From an uncultured bacterium (lineage in GTDB: Bacteria > Planctomycetota > JAJSAM01 > JAJVHW01): DNA of 64,000 nucleotides. Numbering within the stretch: the stretch's first letter is position 1; each line of letters begins with the position of its first letter. Below the pieces are notes generated by a model. That model was not told where the DNA came from. It searched no databases and worked only from the letters and a program-made list of their open reading frames with translations. The stretch lies in NCBI GenBank assembly GCA_937996235.1, contig CALKVK010000034.1:36638-100637 (forward strand). The letters run 5' to 3'. Positions 24,300 through 34,003 of this stretch are shown here, in pieces. Made by a program: the position numbers and the translations under genes.

Positions 24300-25408
24300 G
24301 GTCCGCGCGCACGTCCGAACGCGGCGCGGCGACGTTCGCGCTGCTCGTCGTCGTCCTGATCTGCGGAGCGCTCGCCGCCGCCGTGCTGCTGCCGGGAATC
24401 GCGCGGCAGCGGACGGCCGCCGCCTCGCTCGCCCGCGAGAACGCGTTCCAGCTCGCGGAGTCGGGACTGGACTGGGGGATCGCCGCGGTGCGCCGCTCGA
24501 ACGGCGCGATCCCGCCGACCGGCGACGAGACGCTCACGGTCGGCACCCTCGGCAGCTTCGCCGTGCACTACGAGTCCGGCGTCGCCAACTCGATCGACGA
24601 CGACGGCGACGGCACGGTCGACGAGAGCGACGAGAGCGACTTCATGCTGCTCCAGTCGACCGGCGTCGCCGACGCGCAGCGCCGCACGCTCCAGGTCGTG
24701 CTGCGGCGCTCGGTGCAGGTCCCGCAGGTCGAGGCGGCCGTCCAGTTCAACGTCTCGGCGCCGATCGTCGACCTGAAGGGTGACGCGTTCCTGATCTCGG
24801 GCGAGGACCACGACCTCGACGGCAACGTGGACGCGCTGGCCCCGCAGAAGGCCGGCATCGCGTCGCCTGCCGACGTCGGCGTCGTCGTCTCCCAGATCGC
24901 GCCCGCGCGCTACGACCAGGTCGTGGGGGCGGGCGGCATGCCCTCGGTCGGCCAGGTCGGCGCGATGGACCTGGCGACGATCGTCGCGCAGGCGCGCTCC
25001 GGTGCGACCGTCCAGGTCGAGCCCGGTACGCACACCAACCTCGCGCTCGGCACGGCCACCGCGGGCGGAGTCGTCGTCGCCTACTGCGACGGCGACCTGC
25101 ACCTCTCCGGCAACAACGAGGGCGCGGGCGTCCTGATCGTCGACGGCGACCTCGACATCAGCGGCTCGTTCCTGTGGACCGGGATCATCATCGTGCGCGG
25201 CCGCGCGACGCTGGTCGGCGGCGGCGGCGGCAAGCGCCTGATCGGCGGCCTGATCATCGGCGAGGAGATCACGAGCGACGTCGACACGACCGAGGTGACG
25301 GTCACCGGAACGGTGGACCTCTTCTACTCGAGCCAGGCGATCGCACTCGCATCGCAGAGCCTCTACGTGATGAGCGTCCTCTCCTGGCAGGAGATCGCGA
25401 ACCCGTAG
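24296..25408 (+). CDS. PilX/GspK-like minor pseudopilin with beta-helix-like C-terminal part
   Basis: 370 residues. The N-terminus (ERGAATFALLVVVLICGALA) is a pseudopilin-like hydrophobic helix after a Gly, then SLARENAFQLAESGLDWGIA, the PilX-type segment. Residues about 97-113 (SIDDDGDGTVDESDES) look like an EF-hand-type calcium loop. After about 200 there is a stretch rich in short Gly/Val strands (GVLIVDGDLDISGSF) suggesting a stacked beta structure. It lacks the usual Glu5 after the processing site, as in GspK. It probably caps a pseudopilus together with the upstream gene. Confidence 0.78.
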   Translation: MRSARTSERGAATFALLVVVLICGALAAAVLLPGIARQRTAAASLARENAFQLAESGLDWGIAAVRRSNGAIPPTGDETLTVGTLGSFAVHYESGVANSIDDDGDGTVDESDESDFMLLQSTGVADAQRRTLQVVLRRSVQVPQVEAAVQFNVSAPIVDLKGDAFLISGEDHDLDGNVDALAPQKAGIASPADVGVVVSQIAPARYDQVVGAGGMPSVGQVGAMDLATIVAQARSGATVQVEPGTHTNLALGTATAGGVVVAYCDGDLHLSGNNEGAGVLIVDGDLDISGSFLWTGIIIVRGRATLVGGGGGKRLIGGLIIGEEITSDVDTTEVTVTGTVDLFYSSQAIALASQSLYVMSVLSWQEIANP

Positions 25409-25417
25409 AGACGCGTC

Positions 25418-28147
25418 TCAGTGCGCCGTCAGCCAGTCGGCGCCGGTCCCGATGTCCACGACGAGCGGCACGCGCAGCTCGTGCGCGCCCTCCATGTGAC
25501 GCCGCACGAGCTCGCGCACCGTGTCGAGCTCACCCGGCGCCACGTCGAGCACGAGTTCGTCGTGCACCTGCAGGATCATGCGTGACGCGAGGCCCGCGGG
25601 TGCGAGCGCGGCGTGCAGCCGGATCATCGCCACCTTGATGATGTCCGCGGCGCTGCCCTGGATGGGCGTGTTCACGGCCACGTTGTCGACGGCTGCGAGG
25701 ACGCGCTGGTCCGTGGACTCGAGCATGTCGGCGAGGGGCCGGCGGCGGCCGAGCAGCGTCGTCACGTAGCCCTGGTCGCGCGCCTGCTGCTTCAGCGACT
25801 CCACGAACTGCTTCACCTTCGGGTACGCGCGGAAGTAGTTGTCGATGAACTCCACGGCCTCCGCGCGCGAGATGCCGGTGTCCTGCGCGAGACGCGTCGC
25901 GCCCATGCCGTAGACGATGCCGAAGTTGATCGCCTTCGCGCGGCTGCGGATCTCCGGGGTCACGAACGCCGGGTCGATGCCGAAGATCCGGGCCGCCGTG
26001 CGGCGGTGGATGTCCTCGCCCGCCTCGAACGCCGCGCACAGGTGCTCGTCCGCGGAGAGGTGCGCGAGGACGCGCAGCTCGATCTGGCTGTAGTCCGCGG
26101 AGAGCAGCGTCCAGCCCTCGGCGCGCGGCACGAACGCGCGGCGGATCTCGCGCCCCTCCTCGCTGCGGATCGGGATGTTCTGCAGGTTCGGGTCCGACGA
26201 CGCGAGCCGCCCCGTGACGGCGGCGACCTGGCTGTAGCTCGTGTGCACGCGCCCGGTGCGCGGGTTGACGAGCTTCGGCAGCGCCTCCGTGTACGTGCCC
26301 CGCAGCTTCGTGAGACTGCGGAAGCGCAGCAGCTTCTGCACGATCGGCTGGTCCTCGAAGCTGCGCAGCGTGCGCTCGTCGGTCGCCCAGCCGGTCTTCG
26401 TCCTGCGGACGTGCTTGCGGCCCTGGATCTGCAGCCGCTCGAAGAGCACCTCGCCGAGCTGCTTCGGCGAGTTGACGTTGAAGGCCTCGCCGGCGATCTG
26501 GCAGATCTCGCGCTCGAGCGTCCCCGACTGCTTCGCGAGGTCCGCCGACAACTCGTCGAGGAGCTCCGTGTCGAGCCGCACGCCCTCCCACTCCATGTCG
26601 GCGAGCACGGGCACGAGCGGCATCTCGACGTCGCGGAACAGAGCGGCCGCACCGTCCGCGCGCAGCTCCGGCTCGAAGTGCCGCGCGATGCGGTAGGCGA
26701 AGTCCGCGTCCTCGCTGGCGTACTCCGCGACGCGCTCGACCTCGACCTCCGCCATCGTGATCTGGTTGCGCCCGCTCCCGATCAGGTCCGACGTCGGGAT
26801 CTTGCGGTACGAGAAGAGGCGCAGCGCGAGCGCGTCGAGGTTGTGCTGGCGCTGTTCGGGGTGCAGGCAGAACGACGCGATCATCGTGTCGATCTCGACC
26901 CCGCGGACGTCGATGCCGGCCGCGCGCAGCGCCAGCACGTCGTACTTCGCGTTCTGTCCGCACTTGCGGACCGCCGGGTCCTCGAGCACGGGACGCAGTG
27001 CGTCGAGCACGCGCCGCACGGCCTCGTCGCCGTCGCCCCCGAGGATCGGCGGCTCGAGGTTGAGAGGCACGTACCAGCCGGTGCGCTCGCGCGTCGAGAA
27101 GGAGACGCCGACGAGATCCGCCTGCAGCGGGTCGAGGCCCGTCGTCTCGGTGTCGAACGCGACGAGCGTCGCGCCGCGCAGCTCGGCGAGGAGCGCGTCG
27201 AGGTCCTCGCGTGTGCGCACCGTACGGTACGCGTGCGTCTCGTCGGTCGGCGGTGCGCGGTCGGTGACCTCGGCGAGGAGCCGCGTGAAGTTCAGCTCGG
27301 TGAACAGCTCGTGCAGTCGCGCGTCGTTGCGCGGCCCGACGCGCAGATCCTCGAACGTCACGTCGACGGGCACGTCGCGCCGCACGAGCACGAGCTCGTA
27401 CGAGAGCTCCGCCTGCGCGCGGTAGGTGCGCAGGTTCTCGCGCAGCTTCGGCTGCGTGATGGGCGACGGGTCCGCGGCGGCCGCGTCGAGCACTCCGGCG
27501 ACGGAGCCGAACTCGTTCACGAGCTTCACCGCGGTCTTGCGGCCGACGCCCGGGACGCCCGGCACGTTGTCGGAGGTGTCGCCCATGAGCGCGAGCACGT
27601 CGGCGACGCGCGCGGGAGGCACGCCCCAGGACGCGAGCACGCCCGCGTCGTCGAGCACCTCGGTCTCCTGACCGGGCTTCAGGATGTTGTAGATGAGGAC
27701 GCCGGGCTCGACGGACTGGCAGAGGTCCTTGTCGCCGGTCACGATGTACGTCGTGATCCCGCGGCGCGCCGCGCGGTCCGCGACGGTGGCGAGCACGTCG
27801 TCCGCCTCGAAGCCCGGCACCTCGAGCACCGGGATGTTCATCGCGCGCACGACCTCGCGCAGCACCGGGAGCTGCGCCACCAGGTCCTCGTCCATGTCGG
27901 TGCGCGTCGCCTTGTAGGCGTCGTAGCGCTCGTGCCGGAACGTCGGCCCGGGCGGGTCGAAGCAGCAGCCGAGGTGGTCGGGGTTCTCGTCGCGCAGGAG
28001 CTTGAGCAGCGTGGCGACGAAGCCGTACACGGCGCCGGTCGGGCGCCCGCGCGTGTCGGTGAGGCGGCTGCGCAGGAACGCGAAGTGCGCGCGGTACGCC
28101 AGCGCGGTGCCGTCGAGGAGGAAGAGGCGCTCCGTGCGGTCGCTCAT
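25418..28147 (-). CDS. polA: DNA polymerase I
   Basis: 909 residues, close to the family's usual 900-930. Order: 5' nuclease (1-~290, beginning FLLDGTALAYRAHFAFLRSR, with IVTGDKDLCQSV and LMGDTSDNVPGVPGVGRKTA), 3'-5' proofreading domain (about 305-490) and polymerase domain. The proofreading domain keeps VAFDTETTGLDPL with the DxE metal ligands, so it looks active. Polymerase motif A is SADYSQIELRVLAHLS, motif B RSRAKAINFGIVYGMGA, motif C LQVHDELVLDV. It fills gaps after excision repair and removes RNA primers. The ATG has no ribosome site but is 7 nt after TACGAT. Confidence 0.97.
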   Translation of the reverse strand: MSDRTERLFLLDGTALAYRAHFAFLRSRLTDTRGRPTGAVYGFVATLLKLLRDENPDHLGCCFDPPGPTFRHERYDAYKATRTDMDEDLVAQLPVLREVVRAMNIPVLEVPGFEADDVLATVADRAARRGITTYIVTGDKDLCQSVEPGVLIYNILKPGQETEVLDDAGVLASWGVPPARVADVLALMGDTSDNVPGVPGVGRKTAVKLVNEFGSVAGVLDAAAADPSPITQPKLRENLRTYRAQAELSYELVLVRRDVPVDVTFEDLRVGPRNDARLHELFTELNFTRLLAEVTDRAPPTDETHAYRTVRTREDLDALLAELRGATLVAFDTETTGLDPLQADLVGVSFSTRERTGWYVPLNLEPPILGGDGDEAVRRVLDALRPVLEDPAVRKCGQNAKYDVLALRAAGIDVRGVEIDTMIASFCLHPEQRQHNLDALALRLFSYRKIPTSDLIGSGRNQITMAEVEVERVAEYASEDADFAYRIARHFEPELRADGAAALFRDVEMPLVPVLADMEWEGVRLDTELLDELSADLAKQSGTLEREICQIAGEAFNVNSPKQLGEVLFERLQIQGRKHVRRTKTGWATDERTLRSFEDQPIVQKLLRFRSLTKLRGTYTEALPKLVNPRTGRVHTSYSQVAAVTGRLASSDPNLQNIPIRSEEGREIRRAFVPRAEGWTLLSADYSQIELRVLAHLSADEHLCAAFEAGEDIHRRTAARIFGIDPAFVTPEIRSRAKAINFGIVYGMGATRLAQDTGISRAEAVEFIDNYFRAYPKVKQFVESLKQQARDQGYVTTLLGRRRPLADMLESTDQRVLAAVDNVAVNTPIQGSAADIIKVAMIRLHAALAPAGLASRMILQVHDELVLDVAPGELDTVRELVRRHMEGAHELRVPLVVDIGTGADWLTAH

Positions 28148-28154
28148 CGGGCCG

Positions 28155-28160
28155 ATCGTA
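28155..28160 (-). promoter_or_regulatory. TACGAT -10-like element, 7 nt before polA ATG (leaderless arrangement)
   Basis: Minus-strand TACGAT (28160-28155), CGGCCCG, then the polA ATG. The same CGGCCCGATG follows a TAGGAT at 49584-49579. Confidence 0.55.
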
Positions 28161-28196
28161 GCGGAGCGCGCGGCGCGCCCACCACGTCGGCCCGCC

Positions 28197-29090
28197 TCAG
28201 CCGCCGCGCGCCTGCGCGTCGAGCCCGTCCGCGGTCACGATCGAGTTGATCAGCCCGCCGGACGGCACGGGTACGCGCTCGAGCAGCGCGCCGCGCGCGA
28301 GGTCGAACGCGACGATCTCGCAGTCCACGCTCGCGCGCTCCTCGCGCGTCGCGGCGCGCGAGATCCCGAACCAGGCGACGTCGCCGCGCACGGCGAGTCC
28401 CTTCGTGAACGAACCGGGCGACGCGAACACGCGCTCCGAGCGGCGCGCCGCCGGATCGAGCACCAGGAGCGCGCCGCCGCGCGAATCGCAGATCACGAGT
28501 CGCGCGCCCCACGGGGCGATGTCGTGGCTGTGCTCGCCCGCGCCGTCGAAGGCGTCGAGCTCCTCGCCGGACGCGGCGTCGAGCGCGACCAGCCGGCTCG
28601 CCCCGCGGTTGTGGCAGAGCACGTACAGCCGCCCGCCGTGGACGAGCAGCGAGTTGACGTGGTGCTCGTGCGTGAAGCGGTCGATCACGCGCTCGAGCCG
28701 CAGGTCGTCGTTGCGGTAGACGAGCACGCGTCCGCGGAACGTGTCCGTCACGTAGAGGAACGCGCCGGAGCGCACCATGTGGTGCGTGTCGCGCGACGCG
28801 AGCGGATGCCGCAGGATCGTGCGGCCGACGCGGTGGTCGATCAGCAGCAGGCGGTCGTCGCGCTCCTGGTCCGGTCGCGAGACGACGTGCAGGCGGCCGT
28901 CGGCGCGCCAGTCGGCTCCGGCGGGAGCCATGCCGTAGTACTTGCCGCGGCCCTTCTGCACGAGCCGGTGCCGCCGCGTCGCGGGGAACCACCAGAACAG
29001 GCGGCCGAAGCTCGCGACGAGCAGCCGCTCCCCGCCGCCGGCCAGGGCGTCGTCGTCGGCGCGCCTCGATCCGAACGGCCACCAGCGCAT
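28197..29090 (-). CDS. NHL/beta-propeller-type protein
   Basis: 297 residues. No signal peptide. It is built of repeated beta-strand blocks with closing Arg/Val-Asp strands (RLVALDAASGEELDAFDGAG; GALLVLDPAARRSERVFAS; CEIVAFDLARGALLERVPVP), as in six-bladed NHL or YncE-like propellers. A WWPFGSRR start and a YYGMAPAGADWRADG patch do not match a known enzyme. It lies between the TPR kinase and polA on the same strand. The -10-like TACACT (29105-29100) is 9 nt before its ATG, and no ribosome site is visible. Confidence 0.78.
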   Translation of the reverse strand: MRWWPFGSRRADDDALAGGGERLLVASFGRLFWWFPATRRHRLVQKGRGKYYGMAPAGADWRADGRLHVVSRPDQERDDRLLLIDHRVGRTILRHPLASRDTHHMVRSGAFLYVTDTFRGRVLVYRNDDLRLERVIDRFTHEHHVNSLLVHGGRLYVLCHNRGASRLVALDAASGEELDAFDGAGEHSHDIAPWGARLVICDSRGGALLVLDPAARRSERVFASPGSFTKGLAVRGDVAWFGISRAATREERASVDCEIVAFDLARGALLERVPVPSGGLINSIVTADGLDAQARGG

Positions 29091-29131
29091 GGGCCGGGGA
29101 GTGTACGAGATGCCGCGGGGCGGCGGCGCGG

Positions 29132-32100
29132 TCAGTCGTGGAGCCGGTGGAACAGCGCGTCGCACTCGGCCCGCAGGTGCGCCGGTGCGCCCGGCCCGTC
29201 GTACATCTGGTCGAGCAGCCCGGCGGCGCGCTGCGGCTGACCGAGGCGCTCGTGCGCGAGGGCGCGCCAGTAGAGCGCGTCGGCCACGCGCGAGCGCTCC
29301 CACGCGGCCTCGAACTCCGTGAGCGCGTCGCCGGGACGGCCGAGAGCGAGGAGCGCCTGCCCCGCGACCAGCCGCGCAGGCGACGGATCGTCGAGGTCGG
29401 CGGCGGCGCGCTGCGCGTCGGCGAGCGCCTCGTCGGCGCGGGCGAGACGCAGGAGCGCGCGCGCGCGCACGATGCGCGCGGGCGCGTGCGACTGCGCGAG
29501 CAGCAGCGCGTCCTCGGCGTGCGACAGCGCGCCCGCGGCGTCGACGGTGCGATAGTCGGACTCGATGCCCTCGAGCAGCGTCTCGGCGAAGAGCACGTGG
29601 GCGTCGACCAGGAACGGCGCGAGGTCGATCGCGCGGCGGCACTCGGCGACCGCGGCGTCGAACTCCCCCGCGGCGCGCGCGGCGCGGGCGGCCGACAGCG
29701 CCTCGCGCGCGGCGGGAGGCACGGCACGCGAGCCGCCGAGATCGGCGAGCTCGCGCTGCGCCTCGACGCCGTGGCGGTCGTCCGGACGCAGCGCGACCAC
29801 GCGCACGAAGTCGCGGTAGGCGTCGAACGTCCTGCCGCCGTCGGCGTAGACCCGGCCGCGCTCGAGAAGCGCGTCGACGTCGTCGGGACGCTGCTCGAGG
29901 ATGCGCGTGTAGAGCTCCTGCGCGTCGTCGCGCCGCTTCGCGCGCGTCGCGCTGCGCGCGGCACGGCGGAGCTCCTCGATCGCCGCGTCCACGCGCCGCG
30001 CGGCGATGCGCGCGCGCGCGGCCTCCGCCTGCGCGCGCAGCGCCGACGTCGCGGCGTCCTGCGCCTCGGCGGTCGACTCCAGGAACAGGACCAGGTGCGA
30101 CTCGGCGTCCGCCCAGCGCTGCTCGCGCTCGAAGAGCTGGGCGAGGCCGAGGCGCGCGTGCGGATCCGGCGACGCGCCGTCGAGCGCCGCGCGGAACGCG
30201 CGCTCGGCGCCCTCCGCGTCGCGGCGCAGAGCGCGCGCGTTGCCGAGCAGCGTCCACCCGCGGGCGTCGGCGGGCAGCGCCGCGAAGGCATCGGTCGCCG
30301 CGCGCTGCGCTCCGGCGGCGTCGCCCACGACGAGCGCGCTCCGGCCCGCCGCGAGCGCGTCGTCGACGTCGCGTCGGGCGGCGTCGCGCGCGGCGTCCAC
30401 GAGCAGCGGGGGCACCCGGTGGAGAGCGGCGGCGTCGAGGTGCCGCGCGAGCAGCAGGAGCGCGCCGACGAAGCCGTCCTCGTCGCGCTCGTCGGACGCC
30501 GCTGCGGCGGCGCGCGCGAGCGCGGCGACGAGATCCGGAGGCAGCGCCGGGAGCCCGAGGTGCGACCAGCCCTCCGCGCCGCGCAACGTGAAGTCGCCGT
30601 CCCGCACGGAGCCCGGCACGCCTGCGACGGTCAGGTCGGGCGCGTCGGGGCGGACGCTGCGGACGCTGCGCCCCTCGCGCCCCCACGCCTCCCACGCGGC
30701 CGCCGCCGCGACGGCGGCGCGCCGTACGCGGTCGCACCACTCGCCCGCGACGCGCAGCTCGGCCGAGTAGGTGCGCAGGCGCACGTCGTCGGACGCCGCG
30801 TCGAGTCGTGCCCGCGCGGCGCCCGGGTCGGTGCCCGCCTCGAGGAGCGCCCGCCCAGCGGCCGAGCGGAACTCGGGCAGGCGGGCGCTGCGCTCCTCCT
30901 CGCGCTCGTGGACGGCGAGCCGCAGCTGGAGCTCGGCCTCGGCGAGCTGGGCGTCCCACCCCGCCAGATCGAGCGCCGCCACGCGGTCGAGCTCCGAGCG
31001 CGCCTCGTCGAAGCGCCACTCGACGGCCGCGATGCGCGCGCGCGACAGCCCCTGCTCGAGCAGTCCGCGTCCGGACCGCCCGATGGCGTCGGCCTCCTCG
31101 AGGGCCGCGCGCTGCGCCGCGGTACCCGCATAGGCGACGGGGAACTCGGCGAGCAGCCGCTGCGCGCGGCCGTGGTGACCGGCCTCGACGTCCGCGCGGG
31201 CGATCGCCCGGCGGCGCTCCAGCTCGTTGTCCGCCTGCGCAGAGCGCAACTCGCGCAGCGCCGCGAGCCGAGAGCGCGCGACGCGCCCGGACGCGTGCTC
31301 GCCCCAGCGCTCGGCGACCACCTCGAACTGCGCGATCTGGTCGGCCAGCGACGCGCCCTCCTCCGCGAGACGCTGCGCGCGCGCGAGGGCGGCGCTGCCG
31401 GGATCGGGCGCCGGGCGCGGCGGCGACGACGACGCGGGGGCCGGCGGCGCACGCGGCGGGCGCGCCGCCGCCTCGGGGCCGGCCCGCGGCGGTGGCGAGG
31501 GCTCGTCCGCGCCGAGCGACCAGGCGACGACGGTCGCGGCGGCCGCCACCGCACCAGCCGCGAGCAGCTTCGTGCGCCGCGTCGCGGAGGCGTCGAGACG
31601 GCTCCGCGCGCCCTGCGACTTCGCGAGCAGTTCGGCGACGGGCCCCTCGGCGCCGGAGCGCAGCGTCAGCGCGATCGTGGGCGGACGCCCCTCGGCCGCG
31701 GCGGCGAGGTCCGCCGCGAGGTCCGCGGGCGTCGCGTAGCGCTCCTGCGGGTCCTTCGCGAGCAGCTTGAGGACGATCGCGCTGGTCCCCTGCGAGAGGT
31801 CCACGGCGAGCTCGCGCGGGTCCGCGGGGGCGCTCGTCAGGTGCATCTGGATCACGCTCTCCCCGCGCCCGGGGACGAACGGCGGCCGCCCGGTCAGCAG
31901 GTGATAGAGCGTCGCGCCGAGCCCGTACGCGTCGGTGCGCCAGTCCACGGCCTCGGGCGCCGTGACCTGCTCGGGCGCCATGTAGAGCGGCGTGCCGGCG
32001 ATGGCGCCGCCGCGCGCGAGCCCCGCCGACTCCGCGGCGGTCGGCTTCGCCAGCCCGAGGTCGCAGACCTTGAGCGTGCCGTCGGGAGTGAGCAGCAGGT

Positions 32101-32716
32101 TCTCCGGCTTGAGGTCGCGGTGGACGAGGCCGAAGCGCTGCACGTGCTCGAGCGCGCTCACGACCTGGAGGGCGACGCCGAGCACCTCCTTCTCGGGCAG
32201 CCGGCCCTCGCGCCGCACGCGCGCGGCGAGCGTCTCGCCCGCCACGAACTCCATCGCGAAGAACACGTAGCCGTCGGCCTCGCCGAAGTCGAGTCCGCGC
32301 ACGATGTTGACGTGGTTCAGCGCCACGGCGACGCGCGCCTCGCGCTCGAAGCGCTCCTGGTAGGACGAGAGCACGTCGTCGGGACGCGTCGGACGCGCGA
32401 GCAGCTTCAGCGCGACCACGCGGTCGAGGCGCGTGTCGCGCGCGCGCCACACGACGCCCGTGGCGCCGCGGCCGAGACGCTCGAGCACCTCGTAGCGCCC
32501 CACGCGCCGCTCTGCGAGCGCGCGCAGCAGCTCGGTCGCGGCGTCGCGGGAGAGGTAGCCCTTGCGGACCGCGATCTCGTCGTCGCGGAGCTCGACCGCG
32601 ACCTCGGCGAGCGCGGCGCGCAGGCGCCTGCAGTCCGCGGCCTGCTCCTCGCTCAGCCGCCCGCGGGCGACGGCCTCCTCGAGGAAGCGTTCGACCGGTT
32701 CGTCGGAGCCCTGCAT
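29132..32716 (-). CDS. Membrane-anchored Ser/Thr protein kinase with C-terminal TPR repeats
   Basis: 1194 residues. An N-terminal ~70-residue helical region precedes a complete kinase domain (74-350): Gly loop GRGATGVV (82-89), catalytic Lys104, HRDLKPEN (199-206) and DLG (219-221, a DFG variant), then APE-region YMAPEQV. Catalysis looks intact. One membrane helix near 388-405 follows, then a Pro/Ala linker, then about 700 residues of helical TPR-like repeats. This Planctomycetota/Myxococcota-style kinase would face the cytoplasm with the TPR part outside. The 413-residue FHA-pseudokinase is encoded just upstream on the same strand, so phosphorylated residues of this kinase could recruit it. 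TATGAT (32731-32726) is 9 nt before the ATG. Confidence 0.93.
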   Translation of the reverse strand: MQGSDEPVERFLEEAVARGRLSEEQAADCRRLRAALAEVAVELRDDEIAVRKGYLSRDAATELLRALAERRVGRYEVLERLGRGATGVVWRARDTRLDRVVALKLLARPTRPDDVLSSYQERFEREARVAVALNHVNIVRGLDFGEADGYVFFAMEFVAGETLAARVRREGRLPEKEVLGVALQVVSALEHVQRFGLVHRDLKPENLLLTPDGTLKVCDLGLAKPTAAESAGLARGGAIAGTPLYMAPEQVTAPEAVDWRTDAYGLGATLYHLLTGRPPFVPGRGESVIQMHLTSAPADPRELAVDLSQGTSAIVLKLLAKDPQERYATPADLAADLAAAAEGRPPTIALTLRSGAEGPVAELLAKSQGARSRLDASATRRTKLLAAGAVAAAATVVAWSLGADEPSPPPRAGPEAAARPPRAPPAPASSSPPRPAPDPGSAALARAQRLAEEGASLADQIAQFEVVAERWGEHASGRVARSRLAALRELRSAQADNELERRRAIARADVEAGHHGRAQRLLAEFPVAYAGTAAQRAALEEADAIGRSGRGLLEQGLSRARIAAVEWRFDEARSELDRVAALDLAGWDAQLAEAELQLRLAVHEREEERSARLPEFRSAAGRALLEAGTDPGAARARLDAASDDVRLRTYSAELRVAGEWCDRVRRAAVAAAAAWEAWGREGRSVRSVRPDAPDLTVAGVPGSVRDGDFTLRGAEGWSHLGLPALPPDLVAALARAAAAASDERDEDGFVGALLLLARHLDAAALHRVPPLLVDAARDAARRDVDDALAAGRSALVVGDAAGAQRAATDAFAALPADARGWTLLGNARALRRDAEGAERAFRAALDGASPDPHARLGLAQLFEREQRWADAESHLVLFLESTAEAQDAATSALRAQAEAARARIAARRVDAAIEELRRAARSATRAKRRDDAQELYTRILEQRPDDVDALLERGRVYADGGRTFDAYRDFVRVVALRPDDRHGVEAQRELADLGGSRAVPPAAREALSAARAARAAGEFDAAVAECRRAIDLAPFLVDAHVLFAETLLEGIESDYRTVDAAGALSHAEDALLLAQSHAPARIVRARALLRLARADEALADAQRAAADLDDPSPARLVAGQALLALGRPGDALTEFEAAWERSRVADALYWRALAHERLGQPQRAAGLLDQMYDGPGAPAHLRAECDALFHRLHD

Positions 32717-32761
32717 GTCGGCTCCATCATACGACGCGCGAGGCGCGCCGGCGGCGCGGGC

Positions 32762-34003
32762 TCAGCGACCGCCGAGCGAGCGCTGCAACTGGCGCTCGAA
32801 CATCGCAAGCGTGCCCGGGCGCTCCCCGGGCTCGCGGTGCAGTCCGGACTCGACGGCTCCGGCGAGTGCGGGACTGACCTTCAGGTTGATGCGCCGCAGG
32901 GCGGGAGGACGCTCGACGCGGCTGCGACGCGCCACCTCCGCGGCGGTGTCGCCCTCGAAGGGCGGGATCCCCGCGAGCATGTGGTAGAGGAGCGCCGCGG
33001 CGCTGTAGACGAGCGCCGGTTCGCTGCCGCGCGCGCCCGGCTCGCCCGAGATCTCGGGCGCCACGTACGGCGCCTCCGCCGCGGTGGGCAGCGAGTCGCG
33101 GCGATCCGGGTCCTCGAAGAGCCAGAGCTTCGACTCGTGCTCCTCGGAGACCAGGAGCCGCGACGGCGCCAGCCAGCGCGGCGGCTCCGCGAGGGTGACG
33201 ATGTGCCGCAGCGCCTGGATGGCGCCGGCGGCGACCTGCACCGCGCCGCGGATGCGCACGAAGCGCCGCTCCGTGAGGACCTCCGCCACCGGTCGGCCGG
33301 CGAAGTGCTCCATCACGACGTGGCACATGCCGCGCGACTCGCCGAAGTCGAGGATCTGGAGCACGTGCGGGTGGACGAACCGCGACGCGCGGCGGACCTC
33401 CGCGAGGAGCGCCTCGCGATAGCCGGGCTGCGCGATCAGCGGCGCGTCGAAGACCGCGAGCACGACCGAGCGCGAGAGCGCCGGCTGGTGCGCACGGAAG
33501 TAGAAGCCCTGCCCGAGCGGCGCGATGCGCTCGGCGATGCGGAACTCGCCGAGCTCGGTCCCGACCAGGTGGTCGAGGTCGCGGCACGCGAGGTGGAGCG
33601 GCCGCCCGCTGGCGCTGCGCACGAGGTCGGACTCGGCCACCTCGCCCTGGCACCGGGCGCAGCGCAGGGCGACGACCACCTCGCCCGTGCGCGGCCGGAC
33701 CGCGCCCTCGCTGGCGCGGAAGCGGATCGTGGTGGAGGTGCCGACGCGGAAGACGTCGCCGTCCTGCAGCCGGTGGCGCACGACGCGCTGCTCGCCCAGC
33801 CAGACGCCGTTGCGGCTCTTCGCGTCCTCGACGTACCAGCCCTCCTCGTCGCACGCGACGATCGCGTGGACGCGGCTCATCGAGGTGTCGAGCACGTGGA
33901 AGTCGCAGGTCTTGCTGCGCCCGATCGTGACGGTCGTGCGCTCCTCCGCGCGGTACTCCAGACCCGCGCGCGGCCCTTCGAGCACTTCGAGCACGACTCC
34001 CAT
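32762..34003 (-). CDS. FHA domain-pseudokinase fusion
   Basis: 413 residues. FHA domain (1-95): GRS at 28-30, SRVHA at 43-47 and SRNGV at 63-67, the phosphothreonine-binding residues. A short Cys-containing segment follows (CARCQGE ... LHLACRD, possibly a zinc ribbon). The last 260 residues have a kinase-like layout: a hinge-like CHVVMEHFAGRPVAEVL and a YVAPEISGE loop. Kinase hallmarks are missing: the VAxK lysine is replaced (VVLAVFDAP), HRDxxxxN is replaced by PPRWLAPSRLLV, and no DFG is seen. It should therefore bind but not phosphorylate. GGGAGGT lies 10 nt before the chosen ATG. Start uncertain: longer in-frame N-termini exist. Confidence 0.85.
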   Translation of the reverse strand: MGVVLEVLEGPRAGLEYRAEERTTVTIGRSKTCDFHVLDTSMSRVHAIVACDEEGWYVEDAKSRNGVWLGEQRVVRHRLQDGDVFRVGTSTTIRFRASEGAVRPRTGEVVVALRCARCQGEVAESDLVRSASGRPLHLACRDLDHLVGTELGEFRIAERIAPLGQGFYFRAHQPALSRSVVLAVFDAPLIAQPGYREALLAEVRRASRFVHPHVLQILDFGESRGMCHVVMEHFAGRPVAEVLTERRFVRIRGAVQVAAGAIQALRHIVTLAEPPRWLAPSRLLVSEEHESKLWLFEDPDRRDSLPTAAEAPYVAPEISGEPGARGSEPALVYSAAALLYHMLAGIPPFEGDTAAEVARRSRVERPPALRRINLKVSPALAGAVESGLHREPGERPGTLAMFERQLQRSLGGR

